From Caulobacteraceae bacterium (GTDB lineage Bacteria; Pseudomonadota; Alphaproteobacteria; Caulobacterales; Caulobacteraceae), in the NCBI GenBank assembly GCA_947476325.1, contig CANJPZ010000010.1, positions 1 to 64,000 on the forward strand: a stretch of 64,000 bases of DNA. Direction: 5' to 3'. Under the pieces are notes generated by a model, which worked only from the letters and a program-made list of their open reading frames with translations, was not told where the DNA came from and searched no databases. A program made the position numbers and the translations under genes. Positions 25,598 through 32,998 of this stretch are shown piece by piece. Every line of letters starts with the position of its first letter. Positions within the stretch are counted from its first letter, which is position 1.

Positions 25598-26416
25598 ATG
25601 GCCTTGTCTTCAACGCGCTTCGCCGAACTGGACGCCTTCCTCGTAGGGCTGAACCGGGCGTCGGCGCATGTGATCCTGCCGCTGTTCCGCGCCGATCATG
25701 GGCTGGAAAACAAAAAGGCTGGCGGCGGAGACTTTGATCCCGTCACTGAAGCCGACAAGGGCGCCGAGCGGGCGATCCGCGCGCAGATTTCAGCTCACTA
25801 TCCAGACCATGGCGTCATCGGCGAGGAATATGGCGAAGACCGGCCTGATGCCGAGTTTGTCTGGGTGCTCGATCCCATCGATGGCACCCGGGCCTTTGTC
25901 GCCGGTTTGCCCGTCTGGACCACGCTGATCGCCCTTCGCCACAACGGCGAACCTATCCTTGGCTCGATCGGTCAGCCCTATCTGGGCGAACTGTTCATTG
26001 GCTCCCAGGCGGCCGGCTCACGGCTGATGTCCCACGGCGCCGAAGCGCCCCTGCAGGTCCGGACCTGTCCCAAACTGACGGATGCGATCATTGCCACCAC
26101 CGATCCGGAAGGCAATTTCAACGGATCAGAGCAGGGCTCCTGGACCCAGGTGCGGGCGGCCGCGCGGCTGGCGCGGACCGGATGCGATGCCTACGCCTAC
26201 GCCATGGTGGCGATGGGCAAGATCGATCTGGTGGTCGAGGCGGGGCTCAAGTCGTGGGATGTTGACGCCGCCGTGCCGGTGATTGAGGGCGCTGGCGGAA
26301 TGGTCACCGACTGGCGCGGGCAGCGCATCGGCCGCCAGGGCGGCCAGATGGCCATAGCCGGTGACCGGGCCTGTCTGGACGAGGCCCTGGTTACGCTTCG
26401 CCGGTCGGCGAAATAG
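25598..26416 (+). CDS. hisN: Histidinol-phosphatase, inositol monophosphatase family
   Basis: A 272-residue Mg2+-dependent phosphatase. Metal-binding motifs are GEEYGED (from about 75), DPIDGTRAF (92-100) and WDVDAAVPVIEGAGG. The substitution pattern (FVAGLPVWTTLIAL) is that of HisN-type histidinol phosphatases, which replace HisB activity in many Actinobacteria and Alphaproteobacteria. Inositol-phosphatase activity cannot be excluded. It overlaps the convergent hydrolase gene by 26 bases. Confidence 0.88.
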   Translation: MALSSTRFAELDAFLVGLNRASAHVILPLFRADHGLENKKAGGGDFDPVTEADKGAERAIRAQISAHYPDHGVIGEEYGEDRPDAEFVWVLDPIDGTRAFVAGLPVWTTLIALRHNGEPILGSIGQPYLGELFIGSQAAGSRLMSHGAEAPLQVRTCPKLTDAIIATTDPEGNFNGSEQGSWTQVRAAARLARTGCDAYAYAMVAMGKIDLVVEAGLKSWDVDAAVPVIEGAGGMVTDWRGQRIGRQGGQMAIAGDRACLDEALVTLRRSAK

Positions 26417-27353
26417 ACTGCGCCAGCGCGTCGAACTCGCGCCACCAGACGGCGCGGATGTCGTCGGTCTCCATCAACACTTCGTGCCACGAGCCAGGAA
26501 CCTCGACATAGCGGCAGTTCGGCAGGCGGGCGGCAACCTTGCGCTCGTCGGATGTCAGCACGCGATCATCATCACCGGCCGCGACAATCACTACCGGGGT
26601 GGTCACGCGAGTGGTCGCGGCTGACCGCCGCAACCAGGCGCTCATGGAAAAGGCAAAGTCCAGCCAACCCCAGGTCAGGTTGCCGATAGCCAGCTCTGGA
26701 TGAACCAGCCGCAGTTTGAGAAACCGGTCCCAGCGTGCGCGATCGTGGGTGATCTTGTCCTTCTCGAAAGTAATCTGGGTCGTGTCATCCGGATCGCCGA
26801 ACAGATAGCGGCTGGCTAGGCCTATGTGCGAGGCCAGAAATGTCAGGGTGCGGGCGAAAGCATAGCCAAAGCCGGCGGTCACGACGCCGAGCATGGGAGA
26901 TGACAGCGCTGAAGCGGAAAATCGCGCCTCGCCTTTGGCCAGGGCATAGAGCGAAAGCCCGCCGCCCATGGAGTGGCCCATCTGAATCCAGGGCTTCGGC
27001 AACCTGGCCTCAAAGGCGTTGAGCAGGAGGACATAGTCCTTCCGGAACAGCTCTGCGCCCAGCGCATGACCCTTCATGCGGTCAGGCAACATGCGGTCGG
27101 ACAATCCCTGGCCGCGCCAGTCATGCATCAGCACCACAAAGCCGCGCGCCTGAAGCTCAGCGACCACTTCGTGGTATTTTTCGATCGGCTCTATCCGCCC
27201 CGGACTGAGCACGACGGAGCCGCGGATCATTCCCGTTGCGGGATAGAGCGCAGCCCTCAGCCTTGCTTTTTTTTCACCTTCAAACCATTCGGCGGCCCCG
27301 CCTTTTGGCACCGGCAGTTCGGGTATAGCGACAAGGGGTGCGGGATCGGTCAC
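26391..27353 (-). CDS. Alpha/beta hydrolase, lysophospholipase-like (Hydrolase_4)
   Basis: A 320-residue hydrolase with nucleophile elbow GHSMGGG, oxyanion/strand segment GSVVLSPGRIEPIEKYHEV, a DWRGQGLSDR motif typical of PldB/monoacylglycerol lipases, acid GDDDRV and histidine GSWHEVL. Substrate unknown. The frame is open far upstream but no ATG lies near the conserved start; GTG 27353 (TDPAPLVAIPELP) was chosen because it just clears the divergent carboxyltransferase gene. Confidence 0.85.
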   Translation of the reverse strand: MTDPAPLVAIPELPVPKGGAAEWFEGEKKARLRAALYPATGMIRGSVVLSPGRIEPIEKYHEVVAELQARGFVVLMHDWRGQGLSDRMLPDRMKGHALGAELFRKDYVLLLNAFEARLPKPWIQMGHSMGGGLSLYALAKGEARFSASALSSPMLGVVTAGFGYAFARTLTFLASHIGLASRYLFGDPDDTTQITFEKDKITHDRARWDRFLKLRLVHPELAIGNLTWGWLDFAFSMSAWLRRSAATTRVTTPVVIVAAGDDDRVLTSDERKVAARLPNCRYVEVPGSWHEVLMETDDIRAVWWREFDALAQSISPTGEA

Positions 27354-27414
27354 ACCAAGCAACTTGGCCGCCGGGCCGATGAATGTAAATTGGTTGCGTA
27401 GAGGGGAAGTGTTG

Positions 27415-28962
27415 ATGTCGTGGGAAGCCGAAATCGAAGAATTGCGCCGCCGCGAAGCGCTAGCCGAACAGATGGGCGGCGCCGAGCGCGTCGAGAACCA
27501 GAAGCGGCAGGGCAAGCTGACGGTGCGCGAACGCGTCACAGCCTTGGTTGATGTAGGCTCGCTGCACGAAGTCGGCAAGATCGCCGCGGGGACCGAATAC
27601 GGCGAAGACGGCAAGCTGACCGCCTTTCGCGCCGCCAACATGGTCACCGGCCGGGCGCGGATCGACGGGCGTCCTGTGGTCGTGCTGGGCGATGATTTCA
27701 CCGTGCGCGGCGGGGCGGCTGACGCCTCCATCGGCCGCAAGATGATGCTGGCCGAACAGTGGGCCAATGAGTGGCGCATACCGATGGTCCGCATGGTTGA
27801 CGGCACCGGTGGGGGCGGCTCAACCCGCACCCTGACCACCAGCGGCAAGACCCACGTACCCGAAGTGGCTGGCTGGCAGTGGCCGGTGGCCAATATGTGG
27901 ACGGTCCCCGTGGTCGCCCTGGCGCTGGGTCCCTGTGCGGGCCTGGGTGCGGCGCGCGTCGCAGCAAGCCATTTCGCCGTCATGGTCAAGGGCCTGAGTC
28001 AGGTGTTCGCGGCCGGTCCGCCGGTGGTCAAGGCCCTGGGCGAAGACCTGACCAAGGAGGAATTGGGCGGCTGGGAAATTCATTGCCGAAACGGGGTTTG
28101 CGACAACGCGGTCGACACCGAGGAAGAGGCCTTCGCCGCGGCGCGGAAATTCCTGTCCTACCTGCCGTCCTCCGTGGACGAATTGCCGCCGCGCGGGCCG
28201 GTCGAGGATGACCCCAATCGCCGGGACGAGTGGCTCATCGGCGCCATCCCGAAGGATCGCCGCCAAGTCTACAAGTCGCGCAAGATCATCGAGTCGATTT
28301 TCGACAAGGGCTCGTTTTTCGAGATGGGTGCCCTTTGGGGCCGGGCGGTGATCACCGGCTTTGCGCGCCTCGATGGCTGGCCTGTCGCGGTCATCGGCGG
28401 TGATCCCTACATCGCCGGCGGTGCCTGGACCGCGGAAAGTTCGGACAAGCTGATCCGCTTTTGCGACACCGCCCAGACCTTCCACCTGCCGGTGGCGCAC
28501 CTGGTGGACGTGCCGGGCTTTGCCGTCGGCCTGGCTGCCGAGAAGGCCGGGACCATTCGCCACGGCGTCCGCGCCCAGTCGGCCGTCTACCAGGCGACCG
28601 TGCCCTGGGCGACGGTGCTGATCCGCAAGTCCTTCGGCATCGCTGGCGCCGCCGTGCGCAATCATTCGCGGGCACAGCCCCGGTGGGCCTGGCCCTCTGG
28701 CGATTGGGGATCGCTGCCCATCGAGGGCGGCCTGGAAGCAGCCTACAAGCGCGACCTGGAGGCCTCAGATGATCCAGCAGCCATGCTGGCTGAACTGCGC
28801 AGCCACGCCGAACATGTTCGTTCGCCATTCCGCAGCGCCGATGCGTTCCTGGTCGAGGAAATTATCGACCCAAGAGATACGCGGTCTCTGCTCTGCGCCT
28901 TTGCCAATGACGCCCAACGGCTTCTGAAGACCGGTATAAGTGTCGCCGGAATGCGGCCTTAG
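27415..28962 (+). CDS. Acyl-CoA carboxylase carboxyltransferase (beta) subunit
   Basis: A 515-residue two-domain crotonase-fold carboxyltransferase, moving CO2 from biotin to an acyl-CoA such as propionyl-CoA. Family blocks: RQGKLTVRERV, GDDFTVRGGAADASIGRKM, GGGGSTRTL, AGLGAARVAASHF; then in the second half DPYIAGGAWTAESSDKLIRF and LVDVPGFAVG. ATG 27415 has GAGGGGAAG upstream. No biotin-carboxylase or BCCP gene is adjacent, so the alpha subunit is elsewhere. Assignment to a precise substrate is not possible here. Confidence 0.9.
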   Translation: MSWEAEIEELRRREALAEQMGGAERVENQKRQGKLTVRERVTALVDVGSLHEVGKIAAGTEYGEDGKLTAFRAANMVTGRARIDGRPVVVLGDDFTVRGGAADASIGRKMMLAEQWANEWRIPMVRMVDGTGGGGSTRTLTTSGKTHVPEVAGWQWPVANMWTVPVVALALGPCAGLGAARVAASHFAVMVKGLSQVFAAGPPVVKALGEDLTKEELGGWEIHCRNGVCDNAVDTEEEAFAAARKFLSYLPSSVDELPPRGPVEDDPNRRDEWLIGAIPKDRRQVYKSRKIIESIFDKGSFFEMGALWGRAVITGFARLDGWPVAVIGGDPYIAGGAWTAESSDKLIRFCDTAQTFHLPVAHLVDVPGFAVGLAAEKAGTIRHGVRAQSAVYQATVPWATVLIRKSFGIAGAAVRNHSRAQPRWAWPSGDWGSLPIEGGLEAAYKRDLEASDDPAAMLAELRSHAEHVRSPFRSADAFLVEEIIDPRDTRSLLCAFANDAQRLLKTGISVAGMRP

Positions 28963-28963
28963 T

Positions 28964-29593
28964 TTATCGCGCCCGCTCCACTGTCACTGCCACTTCGTTG
29001 CGGCGGAAGGCGGGCAAGGTCCAGGGCGGGTCGTAAAACCAGGCGACGGGCTGGCCGGTTGTGCGCCAGCCGCTGGTGCCTATCGCCGTGATCAGTTCCG
29101 CTGTGCGACGGGATACGGCCTTGCCGTCGCGCGATCCTGAAAACCGTATCACGGCGTAGGTTTCCGCTGGCACTTCGACGACACGCACATCCGGATCGGT
29201 CGGCACCGGCAGGGTCCCCCGGGTGTACTTGGCCGGCATGATGAACTGTATGCGCCAAACGCCGGACGAGTCGGCCGACTGAACCACCGGCGCGGTCATG
29301 GCGATCTTTTCGGATCGCCCGGCGCTGGCCTGAACGACCGGGGCGGTCATCGCGATGGAAGCTTTGGCTGTGTTACCGCCGAAGATGAACCCGGCAACTT
29401 TGCTAAAGCCGTCGTTACGGGCGGACTCTTCGCGGCCGGTGACTGTTACTTCGGCCGCCAGCCGCGGGCCGTACTGACGAATCTCGGCGGCGCCGGACTT
29501 TTCCACGACGGAATAAACCGGTTGTTCGGTCGCCGAACTGGCCGTGGCCCCGAAAATGGCCATGACAATGCCCAGGATCGCGGCGGCCCTCAT
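28964..29593 (-). CDS. SOUL heme-binding family protein, exported
   Basis: The 209-residue protein has a signal peptide (MRAAAILGIVMAIFGATASS) and a SOUL domain: YSVVEKSGAAEIRQYGPRL at the start, then SIAMTAPVV occurring twice (ASIAMTAPVVQ and KIAMTAPVVQ), and IRFSGSRDGKAVSRR. Bacterial SOUL proteins bind heme or related tetrapyrroles, but function is often unproven. Its ATG overlaps the stop of the upstream peroxiredoxin gene (ATGA), pointing to a periplasmic two-gene redox unit. Confidence 0.88.
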   Translation of the reverse strand: MRAAAILGIVMAIFGATASSATEQPVYSVVEKSGAAEIRQYGPRLAAEVTVTGREESARNDGFSKVAGFIFGGNTAKASIAMTAPVVQASAGRSEKIAMTAPVVQSADSSGVWRIQFIMPAKYTRGTLPVPTDPDVRVVEVPAETYAVIRFSGSRDGKAVSRRTAELITAIGTSGWRTTGQPVAWFYDPPWTLPAFRRNEVAVTVERAR

Positions 29594-30123
29594 GTGTGCG
29601 CCAGGCGCCAGGTGGTCACCGCATCCAGCGTGTTCTTCACGTGATTATCCGGGCTGAGCGCACTGTAGACATAGGCAATCTTGTGATCCGGTGTGATCAC
29701 GAATGACGTTCGGTCCGACATCGAGGTCGGGCCGAGGGCCGCCTTGTAGCTCTTGGTGATCTTCGCGCCCGGGTCGGCGGCGACTGCAAACTTGTTCCGG
29801 CATTCACTGACCGAGAATTCCTGCACCCGGTCAATGTTGCCAGCGGTCACGCCGATCAGGGTCGCACCCTGGGCCCGGAACTGGTCGGCGGCCTCAGCGA
29901 AAGCATGCGCCTCAAGCGTGCAGCCCGCGGTGAACGCGGCCGGGAAGAAGTAGAGGACGACCGGTCCGTTTCGAAGCGCGGTATCGAGGTCGAAGTCGTA
30001 GGGCTTTCCGGCCAGAGATGCGCGGGTACGAAAGCCGGGTGCGGCGTCGCCGACCTTCAAGGCCGCAAAGGCGGTGGCTGGCAAGGCGAGGAGGGCGAGG
30101 ATCATGGCAGGCAAGCGCTTCAT
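29590..30123 (-). CDS. Peroxiredoxin, exported
   Basis: The 177-residue thioredoxin-fold peroxidase has a signal peptide (MKRLPAMILALLALPATAFA). The peroxidatic cysteine is in FFPAAFTAGCTLEAHAF, with the PxxxTxxC pattern of AhpC-TSA/Prx proteins. A second cysteine (VSECRNKF) is not at the usual resolving position, so it may be a 1-Cys type or use another thiol. It reduces peroxides in the envelope. Coupled to the SOUL gene by a four-base overlap. Confidence 0.88.
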   Translation of the reverse strand: MKRLPAMILALLALPATAFAALKVGDAAPGFRTRASLAGKPYDFDLDTALRNGPVVLYFFPAAFTAGCTLEAHAFAEAADQFRAQGATLIGVTAGNIDRVQEFSVSECRNKFAVAADPGAKITKSYKAALGPTSMSDRTSFVITPDHKIAYVYSALSPDNHVKNTLDAVTTWRLAHT

Positions 30124-30180
30124 CGGAATTCCTCGGCTAAGGGGCGTGCTCCTGTAATACGGGCGACAAGCCTTTTCGGA

Positions 30181-31059
30181 TCAGGCGGGCGGTAGCGCCG
30201 GTTTGATAAACTTCAGGGTCATGCGGTCGCTCTCGCCAATCATATCATATTTGGTGTGGTCGAACGTCGGATCTGCCGGTTTGCCGCGCGGCGCCGAAAG
30301 CCGCGTTGGCGGCAGGGTCCAGACGCCAAACGGATAGTCCTTGGTGTCAGCTTCGTTGGCGTTGATCTCGCTGGATTCGGCGAAGGTGAAGCCGGCTTCG
30401 GAGGCCAGTTGTTTGACAAAGGATTCCTGGACATAGCCGTCCGAGGCCAGGATGGACTGTACCGCGCCGGGATCGGCCCGGTGTTCCTCAACGCCCAGTA
30501 CGCCGCCCGGCTTGAGCGCAGCAAAGGCGTCGGCGAAGGCCTTTTCTGCAATCTGGGCGGCCATCCAGTTGTGGATATTGCGCAGGAACAGGACCATGTC
30601 AGCCGAGCCGGCCGGGGCCAGAGGGCCGCTGCTACGGCCAAATTCGCTGAAGGTTACTTCGCCGTAGAGACGCCGCCGGGAATGAATTTTGCGCCGGTAG
30701 TCGGCCACCATCTGGGCGGTGGCCGAGTCGGGATCGTTCACCGGTTGGGTCGCGGCATAGAGCTTGCCGCCCGTCTGTTCGAGATAGGGAACCAGGATAT
30801 CGGTATACCAGCCGGCCCCGGGCCATAGCTCAACCACCGTCATGGCCGGCTTCAGGCCCCAGAAGGCCAGGCTCTGGGCCGGATGGCGCCAGGCATCACG
30901 CGCTCGATCACCGTCGGTGCGCCAGTCCCCGGCCAGGACGCGTTCGAGAATCTGGGCCGGTCCCTTGGCGGCGGGAGCGTTGGGCTCAGCTTTCTTGCCG
31001 CACCCGGTCAGAAGGCCTGCGACAGACCCGGTGAGCATCAATCGTCGGTCGATCCGCAT
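30181..31059 (-). CDS. Methyltransferase-like lipoprotein (Tat-type signal)
   Basis: A 292-residue protein with a twin-arginine-like start (IDRRLMLTG) and lipobox LLTGC (Cys20), then a Rossmann methyltransferase fold: motif I VVELWPGAGWYTD, LKPGG-like LKPGGVLGVEEHR. It resembles the exported methyltransferase at 2792-3502 in layout, and both have a G-x-G-(F/W)-Y-T motif I. SAM in the periplasm is not known; the domain may have changed function. Divergent from hsp20. Confidence 0.8.
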   Translation of the reverse strand: MRIDRRLMLTGSVAGLLTGCGKKAEPNAPAAKGPAQILERVLAGDWRTDGDRARDAWRHPAQSLAFWGLKPAMTVVELWPGAGWYTDILVPYLEQTGGKLYAATQPVNDPDSATAQMVADYRRKIHSRRRLYGEVTFSEFGRSSGPLAPAGSADMVLFLRNIHNWMAAQIAEKAFADAFAALKPGGVLGVEEHRADPGAVQSILASDGYVQESFVKQLASEAGFTFAESSEINANEADTKDYPFGVWTLPPTRLSAPRGKPADPTFDHTKYDMIGESDRMTLKFIKPALPPA

Positions 31060-31102
31060 GCCTGCGGGTTATCCCGCATTTTGTGGCGGGTCAAAGGCGG
31101 GC

Positions 31103-31130
31103 CTTGAATCGGGCAGGGGCGCGCTTACCT
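31103..31130 (+). promoter_or_regulatory. Heat-shock (sigma-32/RpoH) promoter of hsp20
   Basis: CTTGAA (31103-31108) and CTTACCT (31124-31130) are spaced as CTTG-N17-CTTACCT, one base from the alphaproteobacterial RpoH consensus CTTG-N17-CYTATNT. Predicted transcription start is near 31137, about 65 bases before the hsp20 start, which covers the RNA thermometer. Confidence 0.7.
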
Positions 31131-31140
31131 CAAGGTGCGA

Positions 31141-31201
31141 AGGCGCTGGATGTCCGGGCCTTCGAAATCTGCAACCTTGCTTTTGAAGAAGGATGTTTTC
31201 C
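31141..31201 (+). promoter_or_regulatory. ROSE-type RNA thermometer in hsp20 leader
   Basis: The last hairpin before the start is CCTTGCTTTTGAAGAAGG (31175-31192): CCTT pairs with AAGG and CTT with AAG, leaving G31179 unpaired opposite the Shine-Dalgarno strand. This is the conserved ROSE form (TTGCT pairing with AGGA). It hides the ribosome-binding site AAGGA (31189-31193) at low temperature and opens on heating. An upstream weaker stem (GGCGCTGGATGTCC region) may stabilise it. Confidence 0.85.
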
Positions 31202-31666
31202 ATGCGTACCGTTGACTATTCTCCGCTCTATCGCAGCGCCGTCGGCTTTGACCGCCTGTTTGCCCTGCTCGACTCCGCCGCCAGCCAGGAAGGCGCTTCC
31301 GGTTATCCGCCCTACAATATCGAACGCACGGCCGAGAACGCCTATCGTGTTGAGATCGCGGTTGCCGGGTTCAAGCCGGAAGAATTGAATGTCGAGGTCA
31401 AGGAAGGCGTGCTGACCGTCCAGGGCCGCAAGGTGGCCAATGCCGACGAACAACGCCGTTTCCTCCACCGCGGCTTGGCCGAACGCAATTTTGAGCGTCG
31501 TTTCCAGCTGGCGGACCACGTTTATGTCGAGAACGCTGACCTGGCGGATGGCTTGCTGACCATTGCCCTGAAGCGCGAGCTTCCAGAGCAGCTCAAAGCC
31601 CGCACCATTCCGATCGGCGTAGCAACAGAGGCGCCCCGCATCGGCAGGAAAGCCAAGGCGGCCTAA
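31202..31666 (+). CDS. Small heat-shock protein Hsp20/IbpA type
   Basis: The 154-residue holdase chaperone has an N-terminal SPLYRSAVGFDRLFALLDSA segment and an alpha-crystallin domain (about 35-125; YNIERTAENAYRVEIAVAGF, then ERNFERRFQLADHVYVENADLADGLLTIALKRELPE), the class A IbpA pattern. ATG 31202 fits the RNA thermometer geometry; an ATG at 31193 in frame overlaps the ribosome site and is less likely. Expression should be doubly heat-controlled. Confidence 0.95.
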   Translation: MRTVDYSPLYRSAVGFDRLFALLDSAASQEGASGYPPYNIERTAENAYRVEIAVAGFKPEELNVEVKEGVLTVQGRKVANADEQRRFLHRGLAERNFERRFQLADHVYVENADLADGLLTIALKRELPEQLKARTIPIGVATEAPRIGRKAKAA

Positions 31667-31687
31667 GGCGAGACCTGGCTGACATCT

Positions 31688-31720
31688 GGTCCCTTTCCGA
31701 AGTGGGAGAGGGACCTGTTT
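31688..31720. terminator. Terminator hairpin between hsp20 and pentapeptide genes
   Basis: GGTCCCT pairs with AGGGACC and TCC with GGA, followed on the + strand by TGTTT. Lies between two converging genes and could serve both. Confidence 0.65.
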
Positions 31721-31726
31721 GCCGAA

Positions 31727-32998
31727 TCAGACGTAGGCCACGAGGCCTTTGGTCTGGGAAAAGTCGACGCCCTGGCGGTTTACCCGGGCCAAGTTGGCTC
31801 CGGTCAAATCCAGCCCCCGGAGTTCGGCGTTGGCCAGGACTGCAGCGGTCAGGTCGCTGTTTACAGCGCTGGAATAACGCAGACAGGCCCCGGTAAGATT
31901 GACCGGCGTTTCCCGGTCTGCCGAAATGGGCAGGGGCGCCATGATGGCGCCGGTCAGATCAGCCCTGGTCAGATTGGCCCCGATCAGGCGCGCACCGCGC
32001 AAATCCGCGCCGGCTAGATTGGCGCCGCGCAAATCGGCGCCCTCGAAATTGGCGCCCTGAAGTTCGCAGTTTGAGAGATCCAGGCTGACCAGACAGGCGC
32101 CCTTGGCGGACATGGCGGTCAGCTTCAGACCGGCCAGGCCAAATCCGATTGGGCGCAGGTCCATGCCATCGAATTGGGCGGGCTTGCCTTCCTTGCCGCC
32201 GGTCTTGCGCCAGGTCTGGTTGGCCTGGGCTCGCGCCAGCAAGGTGTCAGCCATCTTCACCGCGTCGGCGGATGGATCACGCAGAACGCCGGACAGGTCG
32301 ACGCCTTCGGTGGTTTTGGCCCGCTGCACATCGACGTTGCCCAGGACGGCACCCTTGAACTTGGTTCCGGATAGGTTGGCGCCGGCGACGTCGGCGCCGT
32401 CAAGAATCGCACCTGACATATTGGCGTCCTTGAGGTTGGCGCCGACCAGGTTGGCACCCTTCATGGAGCAGTCGGTGAAATCTGCCGAAAATGCCGAGGC
32501 GTTGGTCATTTGAGTGCCGTCGAGACGTGCGCCTTTAAGGATGGCGTTGTCGAGCACGCCGGCCTGCATGTCATGGCTCCGCATTGAGAGGCCGTGCTGA
32601 CGGTCAGCGACACCGACGGCGCCTTCGCGCAGGTCTGCGCCTGCCAGATCGGCCTGGGACAGGTTGGCGCCGCGGAATGAGGCCCCGCGCAGATCGGCCC
32701 GGGCAAGACTGGCGAAGCGAAGGTCGGCCTGCCGCAGGTCGCAGCCAAACAGATTGGCCCGGTCGAGCTTGGTACGGGCCAGGACTGCGCCGCAAAGCGT
32801 GCAACTGGACAGGTCGGCGTCCGAAAGGTTGCGATCGGCAAGCTTGAGGCCGTTGAGGTTGGCAAAACGCAGGTTCAGGCGCTTGCCGCCAGGCCGGCCC
32901 GCGATGAATTTCTGGTGTGCGTCGACCAGCAGATTGAGTTCGGACTGAGAAATCGGGCGCGGAGACTGGCCTTGGGTGTTGGGCATGGGTGCGGCCAT
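31727..32998 (-). CDS. Pentapeptide-repeat protein, second tandem copy
   Basis: The 423-residue protein is mostly A(D/N)Lxx pentapeptide repeats in two blocks (about 45-230 and 290-415), each expected to form a square beta-helix, separated by a linker with WRKTGGKEGKPAQFDGMDLR. A short N-terminal helix (SQSELNLLVDAHQKFIAG) precedes. Its ATG directly follows the stop of the upstream paralog (TAG|ATG). It shares ADLREGxxxxADRQxG and the linker motif with that paralog. No signal peptide. Function unknown; some pentapeptide proteins bind gyrase, but that cannot be inferred here. Confidence 0.9.
   Translation of the reverse strand: MAAPMPNTQGQSPRPISQSELNLLVDAHQKFIAGRPGGKRLNLRFANLNGLKLADRNLSDADLSSCTLCGAVLARTKLDRANLFGCDLRQADLRFASLARADLRGASFRGANLSQADLAGADLREGAVGVADRQHGLSMRSHDMQAGVLDNAILKGARLDGTQMTNASAFSADFTDCSMKGANLVGANLKDANMSGAILDGADVAGANLSGTKFKGAVLGNVDVQRAKTTEGVDLSGVLRDPSADAVKMADTLLARAQANQTWRKTGGKEGKPAQFDGMDLRPIGFGLAGLKLTAMSAKGACLVSLDLSNCELQGANFEGADLRGANLAGADLRGARLIGANLTRADLTGAIMAPLPISADRETPVNLTGACLRYSSAVNSDLTAAVLANAELRGLDLTGANLARVNRQGVDFSQTKGLVAYV

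Noticed and set aside
27354-27989. 212-codon N-terminal extension of the hydrolase at 26391
   Set aside because: It overlaps the carboxyltransferase gene in antisense and has no homology to the hydrolase fold.
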